A stretch of DNA of 64,000 nt, from contig CM064572.1 in the NCBI GenBank assembly GCA_032716605.1, forward strand, positions 39,437,777 through 39,501,776. The letters are read 5' to 3'. Below, in pieces: positions 21,351-32,028 of this stretch. The notes below the pieces were generated by a model. That model was not told the origin of the DNA and searched no databases. It worked only from the letters and a program-made list of their open reading frames with translations. The position numbers and the translations under genes were made by a program. Position 1 is the stretch's first letter. The number at the start of each line of letters is the position of its first letter. Origin of the DNA: Paralithodes platypus (lineage: Eukaryota > Arthropoda > Malacostraca > Decapoda > Lithodidae).

Positions 21351-22220
21351 CTAACCCACTCTTAACCCACCATAATTGGCTTTTCTGAAGTCAGGTATTA
21401 ATGTTGTATTCTCTCTGATATTACCTTTCCATTGTATATTAAAATACACAGAATTGTGATCACTATTTCCTAGGTGGTCCCCGATTTCTACACTATTTAT
21501 CATATGTTCATTGTTACTGAAAACTAAATCGAGAATATTATCACCTCTAGTCGGCGTATCTATGAATTGAGATAAAAAACTATCTTGTACTACCTCAATA
21601 AACTCCTTTGAATCAGAGTCGCCTATTTGTTGCTGCCAATCTATATTAGGGAAATTAAAATCCCCCATAATGCACACGTTGCTAAGCCTTGATGCTATTT
21701 TAATTTCCTCCCATAATGATGTTCCGTCATTTCTACTCATATTTGGCGGTCTATACATAACTCCAATAACTAAGGTCTCACTACCTTCGTTAACTTCTAC
21801 CCAAACACTTTCATTTTCATTATTTACTCTAATACCTGATTTAGTACAGCTTTTTAATGAACTCCTGACAAACACTGCTATACCGCCGCCCCTCCTACTT
21901 GTTCGGTCATATTTAAACAAACTATATCCCGGTATATCAAACTCTGCTAAAAAATGCCTGGTTTCTGTATTAATCCATGTTTCAGTTAGCGCTATTATGT
22001 CTATATTTTCTTTGCTAACCAGTGCTCTAAGTTCGTTCATTTTGTTACATAAACTGCAATTTGTATAATAAACCCTCAAACTATTACTTGTATTTGCAAC
22101 TATTTTTCTATTGTTTTTAACTAATTTATTTTTACCTGTTGAACTACTGGTCCAGTAGTTCAACAGGTAAAAGACAGAAAAGCTCGCTATCAGAATGTTC
22201 GTTATTACTATCAATTTCAT
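21351..22220 (-). CDS. CR1 LINE AP-like endonuclease (ORF2 N-terminal part)
   Basis: 289 codons. The exonuclease-endonuclease-phosphatase motifs appear in order: a strand with YYTNCSLCNK, LTETW with the metal-binding Glu, GGGIAVFVR, VIGVMYRPPN, MGDFNFPNIDW with Asp and Asn, and LGNSDHN with the catalytic SDH. It would nick target DNA to prime reverse transcription. A hydrophobic stretch of about 20 residues at the N-terminus (LIVITNILIASFSVFYLL) is unusual and could be upstream sequence read in frame. A 43-bp palindrome lies in codons just after it. Confidence 0.9.
   Translation of the reverse strand: MKLIVITNILIASFSVFYLLNYWTSSSTGKNKLVKNNRKIVANTSNSLRVYYTNCSLCNKMNELRALVSKENIDIIALTETWINTETRHFLAEFDIPGYSLFKYDRTSRRGGGIAVFVRSSLKSCTKSGIRVNNENESVWVEVNEGSETLVIGVMYRPPNMSRNDGTSLWEEIKIASRLSNVCIMGDFNFPNIDWQQQIGDSDSKEFIEVVQDSFLSQFIDTPTRGDNILDLVFSNNEHMINSVEIGDHLGNSDHNSVYFNIQWKGNIRENTTLIPDFRKANYGGLRVG
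22130..22172. repeat. Perfect 43-bp palindrome (21-bp arms, 1-bp centre)
   Basis: Arms 22130-22150 and 22152-22172 are exact reverse complements, beginning TTTTACCTGTTGAAC. It lies inside the start of the CR1 endonuclease frame and can fold as a tight hairpin in DNA or RNA. Confidence 0.95.
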
Positions 22221-22259
22221 GTGGCTGGGATTCTATTTTACTTACACACCTATGGTTTA

Positions 22260-23171
22260 TTAACAAAACCCCGCAACAAACTTGTCGAGTGAGCTGGCTA
22301 AGGTCGAAACTCCTAGTCGAGAGAGATGTACTCCATCCTGGGCATACAGTTCATCCTTACCGTAGAAGAGGGTCCAGTTATCCAGGAATGGAATAGTATT
22401 TGCCTTGCAATACTTCTCCAGCCGGCTATTTACACCAATAGCCCTGGAGGACCATTCCTTCCTTACCCCTCTTCTTGGTAGGATACTGTGTACCACAGGA
22501 ACTCCACCCTTCTCCTTGATCCTCTCCAACATTTCCTGGTACGTGGTGAGCAACTCCTCAGTCCTGCATTTCCAAATGTCGTTGCTCCCTGCGTTGAGGA
22601 AGATGATGGGGTCCTCTCCACTCGCTTCCATGACACCATCTAGCTTTTCTGCCACCTTCTCGACTCCGGCACCAGGCAGACAGACAACTTTACCAACATG
22701 TGTGTTAGTAGCCCTACCAAGGTATTTAACCATTGAATCCCCTACAATTAAAATAGACTTAGCTGTTTTCTGTTGACGGCCTGTAGCAGAAGTAGTAGCA
22801 GCAGAAGTAGCTGCAGATTTCCTCCCCTCTCCTCTCACTGCCCCGCTGTAAGACGGGTCATCTCCTTCCTCCTTTCCCCCTTCACTGCCATCACACTCGT
22901 CATCCAGGGTGCTATACTTGTTTTTAACCGTCACATACTGCTTCTGGAAGGTTAATTTCATTCCTCTTGAAGATGCCACCTTCCAGGAAGAGTCCGGGTT
23001 TCCTACACCAGTGGCATTTTTGTTTTCCTCAAATGCCATCTTCAATGCTAAGTTCTCGTCCTTGAGAGATTGGACCTCGAGCTCAACATTCTCCAGCCTC
23101 TCTTGCAAAGCAAGACAAAGCTCTCTTAAGTCCTTGTCTGGCTCCCCATACGTTCCATATAATCTATCCAC
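22260..23171 (-). CDS. CR1 LINE ORF1: coiled coil plus SGNH-hydrolase (esterase) domain
   Basis: 303 codons. Residues about 10-50 form a likely coiled coil (LQERLENVELEVQSLKDEN). A low-complexity linker follows. From about residue 135 the protein has LIVGDSMVKYL (SGNH block I with GDS), LPGAG (block II Gly), FLNAGSNDI (block III GxND) and DGVHLS (block V Asp/His). CR1 and L2 ORF1 proteins with esterase-like domains are known and bind element RNA or membranes. All four SGNH blocks look intact. The stop lies about 40 bp before the endonuclease frame. Confidence 0.9.
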   Translation of the reverse strand: MDRLYGTYGEPDKDLRELCLALQERLENVELEVQSLKDENLALKMAFEENKNATGVGNPDSSWKVASSRGMKLTFQKQYVTVKNKYSTLDDECDGSEGGKEEGDDPSYSGAVRGEGRKSAATSAATTSATGRQQKTAKSILIVGDSMVKYLGRATNTHVGKVVCLPGAGVEKVAEKLDGVMEASGEDPIIFLNAGSNDIWKCRTEELLTTYQEMLERIKEKGGVPVVHSILPRRGVRKEWSSRAIGVNSRLEKYCKANTIPFLDNWTLFYGKDELYAQDGVHLSRLGVSTLASSLDKFVAGFC

Positions 23172-23261
23172 CTCAAAGTGTCCCTTTTCTTGTGATTTTA
23201 TGTAAATATAAATGTACTACAACTGTATTTTAGCTTGTCATTATGTTAATATCGTTCTCTA

Positions 23262-23579
23262 CACCTCCAACTTCCTTATAGCCTGAAACCCGCACATCGT
23301 CACATTGTTTTTGAGTTATAAGAAATTAGGGCGCCGCTATTTCTGCCCAGGTCGCTGGGGTATGGTACTGTACCACACGGTGTCTGTTTGTCAGGTAGAA
23401 GCAGATCTTATTATTTTTTATTATTTTTTTTTTTTATGTATGGGGTGGGGGGAGGCGCTAGATACTATGGTATCCGAGTGTATATATTAAAAAACTATCA
23501 AATATTCGATAATTGCCATAATAAATGGGATACATAATCGACCACTTGCGAGTCTCAGGCTATAAGGAAGTTGGAGCTG
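23262..23579. mobile_element. MITE with TA target duplication (Tc1/mariner-like)
   Basis: The inverted ends are CACCTCCAACTTCCTTATAG at 23262 and the complement of CAGCTCCAACTTCCTTATAG at 23579. Similarity extends about 35 bp inward with few mismatches. TA flanks both sides (23260-23261 and 23580-23581). The element is 318 bp and non-coding. A separate end, TACCTCTAACTTCCTTATAG, lies at 23838. Confidence 0.75.
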
Positions 23580-23757
23580 TAGACATTGACATAACACAAG
23601 AAATGTTTTAATAATGTAGATTTTTGATGAACAGTAAATAATATGAATATGATTGTATGTGTATATAAATGTACTAATTCATATTTGTTTTCACCAACCT
23701 ACCAATACATTTACAAATATACCTAACTAATGAAATCAATGAAAGTAATGAATACAT

Positions 23758-23830
23758 TTGGTACTCCCAGGACTCGAACCTAGGATACTCACACTGAGAT
23801 TCCGCACACGAAGCATTACGATAAATATCG
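23758..23830 (-). other. tRNA-like sequence (SINE head relic)
   Basis: On the minus strand a perfect B box GGTTCGAGTCC is followed by TGGGAGTACCA. The 5' part is degenerate and the A box weak. It resembles the element at 15278. Confidence 0.45.
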
Positions 23831-23861
23831 ATTTCTATACCTCTAACTTCCTTATAGCCTC

Positions 23862-24070
23862 AACCCATTCAGTACCGGTGACATCCATTTCATTATATTA
23901 TGGCAAATATTAGACAGATGTATTCAGCTTAGGAAAGATGTCTACCCATTAACAGATTACAGACTATCTCAATCATTTCAGCTACCATGTATTATTCCTA
24001 AGCTTCATAAAATCGTCTAAATGCAGCTGTAAGAAAAATAAAAAAACGTCGCCGGTACTGTAAGAGTTAA
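23862..24070. mobile_element. TTAA-type MITE, family A, copy 1
   Basis: The left end reads AACCCATTCAGTACCGGTGAC. The right end is the complement of TTAACTCTTACAGTACCGGC. The internal GTCTAAATG block matches the inner part of the copies at 24093 and 57611. Non-coding, about 209 bp. The left TTAA is mutated to TCAA. Confidence 0.6.
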
Positions 24071-24092
24071 ACTCACAAGTGGTCAATAGTAT

Positions 24093-24276
24093 TTAACCCT
24101 TTCAGTACCGATAACGTTTTTATATTTTATTCTAGCTATATTTACACAATTTTGTGAAATTTAGGAAGGATCTGTGGTAGTAAAAAGGGTTAAGTGCGAT
24201 AGTTCGAAGCCTATTAATTGCTGGAGGCCCCCTTTTAAACAGAATGGAACCGTCTAATAGTAGCAGGAATAAAGAT
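24093..24276. mobile_element. TTAA-type MITE, family A, truncated copy 2
   Basis: It starts TTAACCCTTTCAGTACCG and contains TAGTAAAAAGGGTTAAG and GTTCGAAGCCT, the same order as at 57611-57748. At 24235-24238 it has an uninterrupted TTAA exactly where family B is inserted in the 57611 copy. The right end is lost into the adjoining repeat. Confidence 0.7.
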
Positions 24277-25115
24277 AAGGGGGTAAAGTCGCTTTTTCCG
24301 GACCGCCTTCTCCCTCATGTTTAGCATATTAGTTTTGAGATGTTAAGCCGTTCGTTCCGTTAGTGTGGCGATTTTAACACCTTTAGCTCTATTTCGTTGT
24401 CAATTTTAAGACCTATCGTGCCATTTACGTGTATTTTCCCTGGCGAGCGAAAGCGAGCCTGAAATTCTCCCTACCAATAAATGCCTACAGTGGCCGATAG
24501 AGGCGCTGAACTCCAGGTTTACCGCGGTGTATTGTGGGAAATGGGCGACATCGCGGAGCTATCCACCCTCCCTCTCCTTCAACAATTCTATAATATATAC
24601 AGTTAGTCGAAATTTCTGTAGCTGACACATACTTTGGTCTATGCATACATACAATACAAAGTCAGCAAGTATTTCCCGCCAATTTTGTTATGATAATTAA
24701 TCAGCTTATAATTATGTTTGTAGTAATTATCAGCTGCATATGGACTTTCCCTTTATTACTATACTATATAAGCACTTAGTGTAGACGTATACTGTATAAT
24801 AAAAACGTGTAGAATCTCACAAAAATTGAGATAAACTGTGCATATCCTTGGTGTTGGGTATAGTGATGTCTACAGTCGTAGCTCTGGAGCTAGTTCAGAA
24901 GCGTCCACCAGAGGTCTCTAAGGAATTGTTGGTAGGGAGAATGAAAAGAGGAAACAGCTTTCGGCCGGGACATTTTTCTACCGAAAAATGTACAAATTTA
25001 TCTTGAGGGGTGGTCTAGGGGGTGTTTTTATATGCTTGAGGGAGGTCTAGCGAGGAAACTAAAAAATAAATTAATATATTAATTAATAGACCAAAAAAAA
25101 ACAGCCACTAGCCCC
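24277..25115. repeat. GCTCGCTATCGCTCGCCAG-family repeat, copy 2, with insertion
   Basis: CTCCCTCATGTTTAGCAT, CTGGCGAGCGAAAGCGAGCC (24440-24459), TTTTTCTACCGAAAAATGTAC (about 24968) and a final CCCCTTAA (about 25115) follow the order of copy 1 at 17320-17797. About 460-480 bp between about 24480 and 24950 have no counterpart in copy 1 and look like an insertion. Confidence 0.55.
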
Positions 25116-26003
25116 TTAAAAGGATGGCACCTTCACATGTTTCAACTGAAAAATGTACAATGTTATCTCTAAGGGCGTTTTATTTTTATTTTTATTTTTT
25201 ATTGATGGAGTTATACCGAGGAAACTGAAACATAGGTAAATAAACACAAACAAATAATAATAATAGACTACAACACGAAGATTAGAGTTAGCTGTTTGCA
25301 AAATAATAAAAATTATCAAAATATTCAACAAGCCTTTCATCCCCGCTGGCAAATATTTATATCTTGCACATATTAATTAGTTATGAAAGATTTGGCTCCA
25401 GTTATTTATGTTTGTGATCCTCCTGCTTTTCTGTATTTATTATTATTATTGAGTTAGTAATTGATGACGTCATAGCTGAGCTGCCGGAGTTGTATATTAT
25501 TATTATTATTATTATGGTTGATGTGGTAATGGTTTCTATAATTATTTATCAACTATTTAATTTGGTTTAATATATACTATTATAGTTTTTCGTTGACTAT
25601 ATCGAAGGTTCATATTACCTTTCTTGCTTACTACACGAGATATCTTTCCGGCAATTTTCAAACTGCTATTTTTTCCGGACAGCATTTCAAAGTTCCTTTG
25701 TGTTGGTATTAGCAATTATTCTGAAATTAAATTATTGAGGAAGGTTTGATTCTGATAAAAACACTAATTGAGATGCTGTTGCACCCTAAATACCGATAAA
25801 TTTAGCTAGAACGAACTCCCAAAAGTAAAACATCTAGTATAGTCTCTCACAGCCCATTCTCCGTTTTCTGTTGCCATTTCTAACCCTAATATTGGGTTTC
25901 TTTCTGTTCCCCGCCTTCCCATCCACTTCACTCGGGTTTTATCCTTCTATGCCAAGACCGATTTCTTTAACATAAAATGTAAAATGTAATATCTACATTA
26001 CCA

Positions 26004-26005
<2 letters not shown>
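25116..26005. other. AT-rich unassigned sequence
   Basis: Short (ATT)n runs at about 25438 and 25495. No coding or RNA gene signal. Confidence 0.55.
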
Positions 26006-26006
<1 letters not shown>

Positions 26007-26036
<30 letters not shown>

Positions 26037-26090
26037 TATTTTATATATATATATATATAATATATATATATATATTATTATTATTATTAA
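26007..26090. repeat. (CA)n, (TA)n and (TTA)n microsatellites
   Basis: The (TTA)n part at the right edge is the (TAA)n 3' tail of the minus-strand I-type LINE that follows; the (CA)n and (TA)n parts are adjoining simple repeats. Confidence 0.9.
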
Positions 26091-26219
26091 AATAGGGATT
26101 CGCACCAAGCCTAAAAAGACTATGTGGCACCAAAAGAAACTTTGTGGAAAAAAAAAACATCGCAGGTGGTGTGCGGCTGGGTGCAATACGGAGTAGAGGA
26201 GAAGACTAGGAAACACTAA

Positions 26220-27103
26220 TTAAAGAAGCTGAAGGAGACGGGTATGGAGGAGAAACTGCATAAGATGTGGGAGGGAGAAAGTGGGGGACTCTCCAAGCAT
26301 ATCGGCTAAGACAAGGGGGCGATTAAGGGAGGATATGAAGGGGAATGCCCGCCGTCGGGCATTGGAGAAACGCGGACAGTCGATCAGGAGATGCTGGACA
26401 GACACTGTAATATGGCAGCAAGGACAGAGCGTGGGGACATCACAGGACATCAAATGACCATACGTGAGTCTGGTGTGGCCGAGCCGAAGACGGGCTAGAG
26501 CGGTCTCCCATCGACGATTGCGATGAGAGGAAGAGTTCCAAGGTAGGACGGAAGGTTTGACAGAACGCAGTTTGACATCACACACCCTCATGGAGGTCCA
26601 TTCGTCCTGCCAGCGCTGACGTAGTAATTGAGTAACACGCGGGAAGTAATCAGATGCAGGAATACGACGTGGCACGAGTCGGTGAGTGGTAATAGCAGAG
26701 CGGGCGAAAAAATCAAACCGCTCATTGCCAGGCACTCCAACATGACTCGGGACCCAACAGAAAGACAGGGACTTCAATTTAGTAGCGATGCGGAACAACC
26801 ATTCTTGAATCTCCAGCACTAAGGGGTTGCGGGAAGAGACTGAATACTCTGAAGAGCACTAAGGGAGTCACTAAAAATTACAAAGGTATGCAGGTGTGAA
26901 CAAAAACTAGTACGTAGGGCAAATAAAATAGCAAATAACTCGGCCGTAAAGACACTAGCACATGATTGGATGTGACGTTGGAATGTCCGGTCCGGGAACA
27001 CAACCACAAACCCTGTACCGGCGGAGGTCTTGGAACCATCAGTGTACACTGGAACGGCTGAAGAGTGGTGTAGCATATGTTCCGCAAACTGAGCATAAAG
27101 CAA
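26220..27103 (-). pseudogene. I-type LINE RNase H domain and C-terminal zinc-finger region
   Basis: The catalytic residues are all visible: VYTDGSKT (Asp), FTAELFAILFAL (Glu), FSDSLSAL (Asp) and SHVGVPGNERFD (His/Asp region). A frame change near 26819 divides the domain into two frames. The C-terminal part has TRLTYGHLM, CPCCHITVSVQHLLIDC (a CCHC-like finger typical of I and Jockey ORF2 ends) and ends LLQLL. RNase H would remove element RNA from the RNA-DNA hybrid. Confidence 0.88.
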
Positions 27104-27122
27104 CTGTGGGGTTGAAGAGGCC

Positions 27123-28630
27123 TTAGAGGGGGGGGAGGGCAGCTGTACACACGGTAAGGCGAGGGAGTAGCCATTGGGGGAACTCTGACTGTTGGAGGGG
27201 TAGCACCGATGGAATGGGAAAAGAGAAGGAGGCTAGTAAAGCAGAGACCCGACCGGGGAACGAAGTAGCAGACACTGATGGGGCTAAGCCGGAAGCCGTG
27301 GGAGGAAAACCAGCCGAACTGTGCTGCAGAAGGCGAAGATGACATCGAAGGGTCAATTTATCCCGCCTGGATGATAGCGGTGGGACACCTGATTCAGCAT
27401 AAAGGCTAATAACCGGAGTAGAGCGAAAAGCCCCTAGCGACAAGCGCAGACCGTGATGGTGAAGGGAGTCTAGGCGCTTAAGGTTTGTACGTGCAGCGGA
27501 GGCATATACCTGGCAGCCATAATCGATCTTGGAGAGAATAAGCGTTGTATGGAGGCGCAGAAGAGTCGTCCGGTCCGCACCCCAAGACAAGTGGCTAAGG
27601 GTTTGTAAGAGTTGAAGCCGTCGGGTGGTGGAGGTCAGTAACGAAGTAATGTGCGGGTACCATGTCAACCGAGTATCGAAAATGAGACCTAAGAATGGAG
27701 CTGAGGACCTGTAAGGCAGAGGGCGGTTATACAACGTAAGAACAGGATGCGGTACTATATGGCGTTTTGTGAAGATGACGGCACAAGATTTCGAGGGCGA
27801 AAACCGAAAACCATGGGCCGTAGCCCACTGCGCAGCTGCATCAATGGCCTTCTGCATGAGATTTTGTAGGGCAGTGATATCCAAACCCACATCGTAAATA
27901 GCGAAGTCGTCCACATACAAAGAAGCACGGACACCAAGAGGGAGAGAAGAAATAATATCATTAATAGCTAGGATAAAAAGGATGGTACTAAGAACACAAC
28001 CCTGTGGGACACCATCGTGTTGGGGGTATGTTCGTGAGAATGTATTCTGAAGCTTGACTCGGAAAGTACGATCACGGAGAAAGTTCTTCAAGAATACCGC
28101 CATGTTGCCAGACACACCAGAACGTAAAAGGGTATGAAGGATGTATTTCCAGGCAGTATCATACGCTTTTTCAAGATCGAAGAATACAGCTAAAACCGAC
28201 TTAGTGTCCGAAAAGGCGTCGCGGATAGAAGTCGCCAATCTCAATAATGGGTCCAAAGTACTACGGCCCTTGCGAAAGCCATATTGAAAAGGTGACTGGA
28301 TGCCTCTTGATTCCAGGGGCCACATTAAGCGGGAGTGAACCATGCGTTCTAATAATTTGCCTACACAACTGACCAGGGCAATGGGACAGTAATCTGCTGG
28401 TGTATGGCCCGACTTACCCGGCTTAAGGAAAGGGAGAAGGATGGCATGTCTCCACTCAGCCGGAAAAAAGCCTGTGAACCACAGACGGTTGTAGATGGAT
28501 AAGAGAAAGCCAAGCGCAGGTGGAGATAAGTGCTTCAGCATCAAGTAATGGACGCCGTCAGGGCCTTCACATGGATCCTTACAGGCTCCCAGGCTAGACT
28601 CAAGCTCAGCCCGGGAGAAGGGGGCATTGA
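27123..28630 (-). CDS. I-type LINE reverse transcriptase (ORF2 part)
   Basis: The frame is open through the domain (473 codons from the first Met), and the same frame extends upstream to the nested insertion with FSRAELESSLGACKD and PDGVHY. RT blocks: LPFLKPGK and DYCPIALVS, QYGFRKGRSTLDPLL, FFDLEKAYDTAW with the first Asp, GVPQGCVLS and LYVDDFAIY with the catalytic pair. A later MILSKIDYGCQVY-type segment and AESGVPPL lead to the RNase H. A frameshift separates it from RNase H at about 27110. Confidence 0.92.
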
Positions 28631-29289
28631 AAAACTATCTATCTATCTATCTATATGCTCAGGCCCAATCCCCATTTTGGGGGTAGCCGACTCAAGACAG
28701 AGCAAGAACAGGGAAAACACAAAAACAACATAAAACAACAAATAAACACAGATAAAAAGCACAAACTCACACACATCCAGGTCACCCAGGAGAAGACCCA
28801 GAGACCAGGGTCACCCAGGTCGCTCCAGCACTCCCCCGGCCCCCGACCACCCGGAGAGGTTCCGATCTCGGCAGGCAGACATGCAGCGGAGCCAAAGCCA
28901 CAAGCCCTCCCACCACACTTCCAGGCGCACCCTTCATATTAATCGTCTCTGAAAAACTGATCAGATGATAAGGCGAAGCCAAGACGCTTAAGTTCAGAAC
29001 GGCGTTTATGCATCTGGAAGGAGGGCGGGAGATGGGAGCCAGTGCTAACATCATTGAAATGTTGTCCCAACATATTGGCCACCAGAGACGGATCGCCCAC
29101 ACTGCCAGTGTTGGTATGGAGGACTGGGGCCGGCGTTTTTTTTTTTTTTTTTTTTTTTTTTCTATGTGATTGAGGGAGGCAAAACGCATAACTGCCTATA
29201 GCGAGTGCCTCCCCCATAGTTGAAAGAGTGACAGGGCCAAAATCAAGGGACGTTCGAGCCAAAATGCCTGGACACACGGAGTTTGAAGC

Positions 29290-30851
29290 AATTTAAGTCA
29301 TAGGAAGAGGGAAAGACTGATTCTGGGAGAGAGTTCCAGAGCTCAGATGTTGAGTAGAAGAAAGTTTGAGAGTAACGTTTCACTCTTGGGTTGGAGAGTT
29401 GCACAGAGTAGGGGTGGGATTGAGTTGCAAGACGGGTACCACATGCCCTACGTAAAGGAGGTGGTATGCACTGGGATAGCTCTGAGGAACACTGATTATT
29501 ATAGTAGCGATAGAATAGCGAGAGAGATGCAACATTGCGGCGGAGAGAGAGAGATTGCAGAGAGTTGGTGAGTGGACGGGAGTTAATGATACGAAAGGCC
29601 TTCCTTTCAACTTTGTCTAGGAGAGCGGTGTGAGAGGAACCTCCCTACACATGTGAACAATACTCAATACAAGGGCGCACTATGCCCCTGTACAGAGCAA
29701 GAAGCTGTGCAGGGGAAAAGAACCCCCTAAGGCGGTTGAGCACACCCAGCTTCTGGGAGGCTGCCTTAGCAAGACTGGTAATATGGTCCTTCCAAATGAG
29801 AGCAGACGAAAAAGAGACACCAAGAATATTGAGAGAAGATGAAGGATTGATTTTTGTATTGTTGAAGAATAAGGGATAGTCCGCTGGGAGATCCTGACGG
29901 GTAGATAGATGGAGAAATTGGGTTTTGGAAGCATTAAAGTTAACAAGGTTTTCTCTGCCCCAATTAGAAATAGTATTTAGATCAGAATTTAAGAGTTCTA
30001 TGGCTTCATTACGTTTGTCGTTGAGGGATTGCTGGCTGGGGCGTTCTGAAAAACTAATGGAGTAGTGTAAGGTTGAGTCGTCTGCGTATGAATGGATGGG
30101 AATTAAGGTACAGTTAAGGAGATCATTTATAAAAATTAGAAAGAGAATAGGAGATAGGACAGAGCCCTGAGGAACACCGGAGTTTATAGGTGAGGAAGTG
30201 AACAATGGCCGTCCACAACCGCAGCTATGGAACGGCCGGAAAGGAAATTAGAGACAAAGGCACAGATGGAGGGATAGAAACCGAAGGAGGGTAGTTTAGA
30301 TATTAAAGATTTATGCCAGACTCTATCGAAGGCTTTCGATATGTCTAGTGCAATAGAAAAAGTCTCACCGAAGTCCCGAAAGGAGGATGACCAAGAGTTA
30401 GTAAGATATGAAAGAAGATCACCAGTAGAGCGACCCTTAAGGAAGCCATACTGGCGATCTGAGAGCAGATTATGAGAAGAGAAATGCTTAAGAAATTTGG
30501 AAGCAAGAATAGTTTCAAAAACTTTAGAAAGACAAGATATAAGAGCAATTGGACGATAGTTGGATGGTTGAGAGCGGTCACCCTTCTTTGGGACAGGTTG
30601 AAAGCTTGGGAAGAGCTAGAGTTGGATAGTTCAGTGCATTTATTATTGATGAAAGAGTGTTTGGCAAGTCGAAGAACAGATTTGGCTTGATTCCGGGCAG
30701 AAACATATGAAGAATGAGAGTCTTGAGTTTTAAGGCGTCGGTACCGTTTGAATGCTTCCTCCTTATTGCGGACAGCAGTAGAACAGGCGTGAGTAAACCA
30801 AGATTTTTTAGCATTAGTCTGAGAGAAAGAGAATGGAATGTATGCTTCCAT
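29290..30851 (-). pseudogene. Reverse transcriptase of the nested LINE, frameshifted
   Basis: Linker codons SWFTHACSTAVRNKEEAF and FKRYRRLK begin at about 30810. Frames change near 30580 and 30210. RT blocks seen include GVPQGSVLSPILF and SYADDSTLHY at about 30180-30075, VNFNASKTQFL, and a thumb with NRLRGFF. The last part, up to about 29290, has ELWNSLPESVF. The sequence is closely related in layout to the LINE at 13431-14977. Confidence 0.85.
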
Positions 30852-30879
30852 GCCCGATAGGATTACCTCGGTAATGCGT

Positions 30880-31830
30880 TCAGCACTCTCCGAGGGTCAA
30901 ATCAAAGAAGTACTGCCGAAGAGCCTCCCAGTCGGCAGCGCCAAAGTGCCACAAGCGCCGGCGGCTAGGAGGATCGGGTGGCTGTACTGGAGAGATAGGA
31001 CAGGTGACAGAGATAAGTTTATGGTCGGAGGAGCCCAAAGGAGAGAAAAGATCGACAGTATAAGAAGAAGGGTTAGAAGTTAGAAACAGGTCAAGAATGT
31101 TGGGCCGATCTCCGATGCGATCCGGGATACGGGTGGGTTGCTGAACTAACTGCTCTAGGTCATTTAGGATAGAAAAGACGTAGGCTTGTTCACCAGGTGG
31201 ATCAGTAGTGTGAGAGGAGAGCCATTGGCGGTGGTGAATGTTGAAATCTCCTAAGATGGAGATTTCTGAGAAAGGAGAAATGGATAGAATGTGTTCCACT
31301 GTATAGTTTAGATAGTCAAAGAATTTAGGAAAGTTGGTAGAGTTAGGGGAAAGATAGACAGCACAGAAATATTTAGTAAGAGAATGACAGGAAAGTTTGA
31401 GCCATAAAGTTGAGAATTCAGAGGAGTCGAAATCGGGAACACGAGAGCAAGTGAGTTTGTTGTGCACATATGCACAACATCCGCCTTTGGCTTTGAAACT
31501 AGGATAGAAAAAGTAGGAGGATACAGAGAAGGGGTTGCTGGATGTTGCTACAGACACCTGGGTTTCGGTGAGGAAGAGAAGATCAGGTTTGTAGGAGGAG
31601 AGATGGTGCTCAACAGAGTGAAAGTTAGAGGAAAGTCCGCGAATGTTGCAGAAATTAATAGAAAGAGTAACAGGCCGAGGTCCAGGTAATTGTGAGGGGT
31701 CGTCAGGGGATGGTCGGTCGGGTGAGGGGGCATTTATGGTCCCCCCCCCTGGGGACTCCGAGGCTGGGGTAAAATTCATCATTTTGTGTTTTTTTAATTT
31801 TGGTGTGGAGGAATGAAGTGTGGTGTGCAT
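30880..31830 (-). CDS. AP endonuclease of the nested LINE
   Basis: The open frame covers the endonuclease core: [21 protein letters not shown] with the metal-binding Glu, [24 protein letters not shown], and GSSDHKLI with the catalytic SDH. The N-terminal 50 residues are proline-rich ([18 protein letters not shown]). The frame stops in the linker before RT, so ORF2 is broken by a frameshift at about 30880. Confidence 0.88.
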   Translation of the reverse strand: MHTTLHSSTPKLKKHKMMNFTPASESPGGGTINAPSPDRPSPDDPSQLPGPRPVTLSINFCNIRGLSSNFHSVEHHLSSYKPDLLFLTETQVSVATSSNPFSVSSYFFYPSFKAKGGCCAYVHNKLTCSRVPDFDSSEFSTLWLKLSCHSLTKYFCAVYLSPNSTNFPKFFDYLNYTVEHILSISPFSEISILGDFNIHHRQWLSSHTTDPPGEQAYVFSILNDLEQLVQQPTRIPDRIGDRPNILDLFLTSNPSSYTVDLFSPLGSSDHKLISVTCPISPVQPPDPPSRRRLWHFGAADWEALRQYFFDLTLGEC

Positions 31831-32028
31831 GTTTAGTGTAGTGAAGTGGATAGGAGGAGGAGGTGTTTGTGAGAGCTAGCTGGATTGCTCTCAGTGTAAA
31901 TGAGGCACAAAGAAAATCAGTAAGAGAGGCCAAGCAAATGAAACAGGAGTTCCAGCGACTCTTTATCACATGCCTATAACCTCACCTGGGTCTAGCCCTG
32001 ATCGATTGGTGCCTACAATCTCCCCACA

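Larger units (their letters stand above)
19031..23220 (-). mobile_element. CR1-type LINE, nearly full length
   Basis: On the minus strand the order is ORF1 (23171-22260), AP endonuclease (22220-21351) and RT (21152-19251), then a 3' region ending in tandem TTCTTATG units (19031-19051). Short 8-bp repeats as the 3' end, not poly(A), are a CR1-group hallmark. The 3' UTR contains two related blocks, GGAGTCTGCAGA and GGGGTCTGCAGA, each followed by GATTGGCC. The 5' end is not precisely defined. The open frames suggest a rather recent copy. Confidence 0.88.
28636..32000 (-). mobile_element. LINE nested inside the I-type LINE
   Basis: The 3' end (minus strand) finishes with GATA repeats at 28638-28655, directly against I-element RT coding sequence. 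The 5' side lies just after the I-element endonuclease frame, which stops after KIAGKHAP at about 32029. The contents are endonuclease (31830-30880), linker and RT (30851-29645), C-terminal coding to about 29290, and a 3' UTR with an A-rich run (29138-29161 as T on the plus strand). I could not identify a target duplication, and some host codons are missing between the two flanks. Confidence 0.82.
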
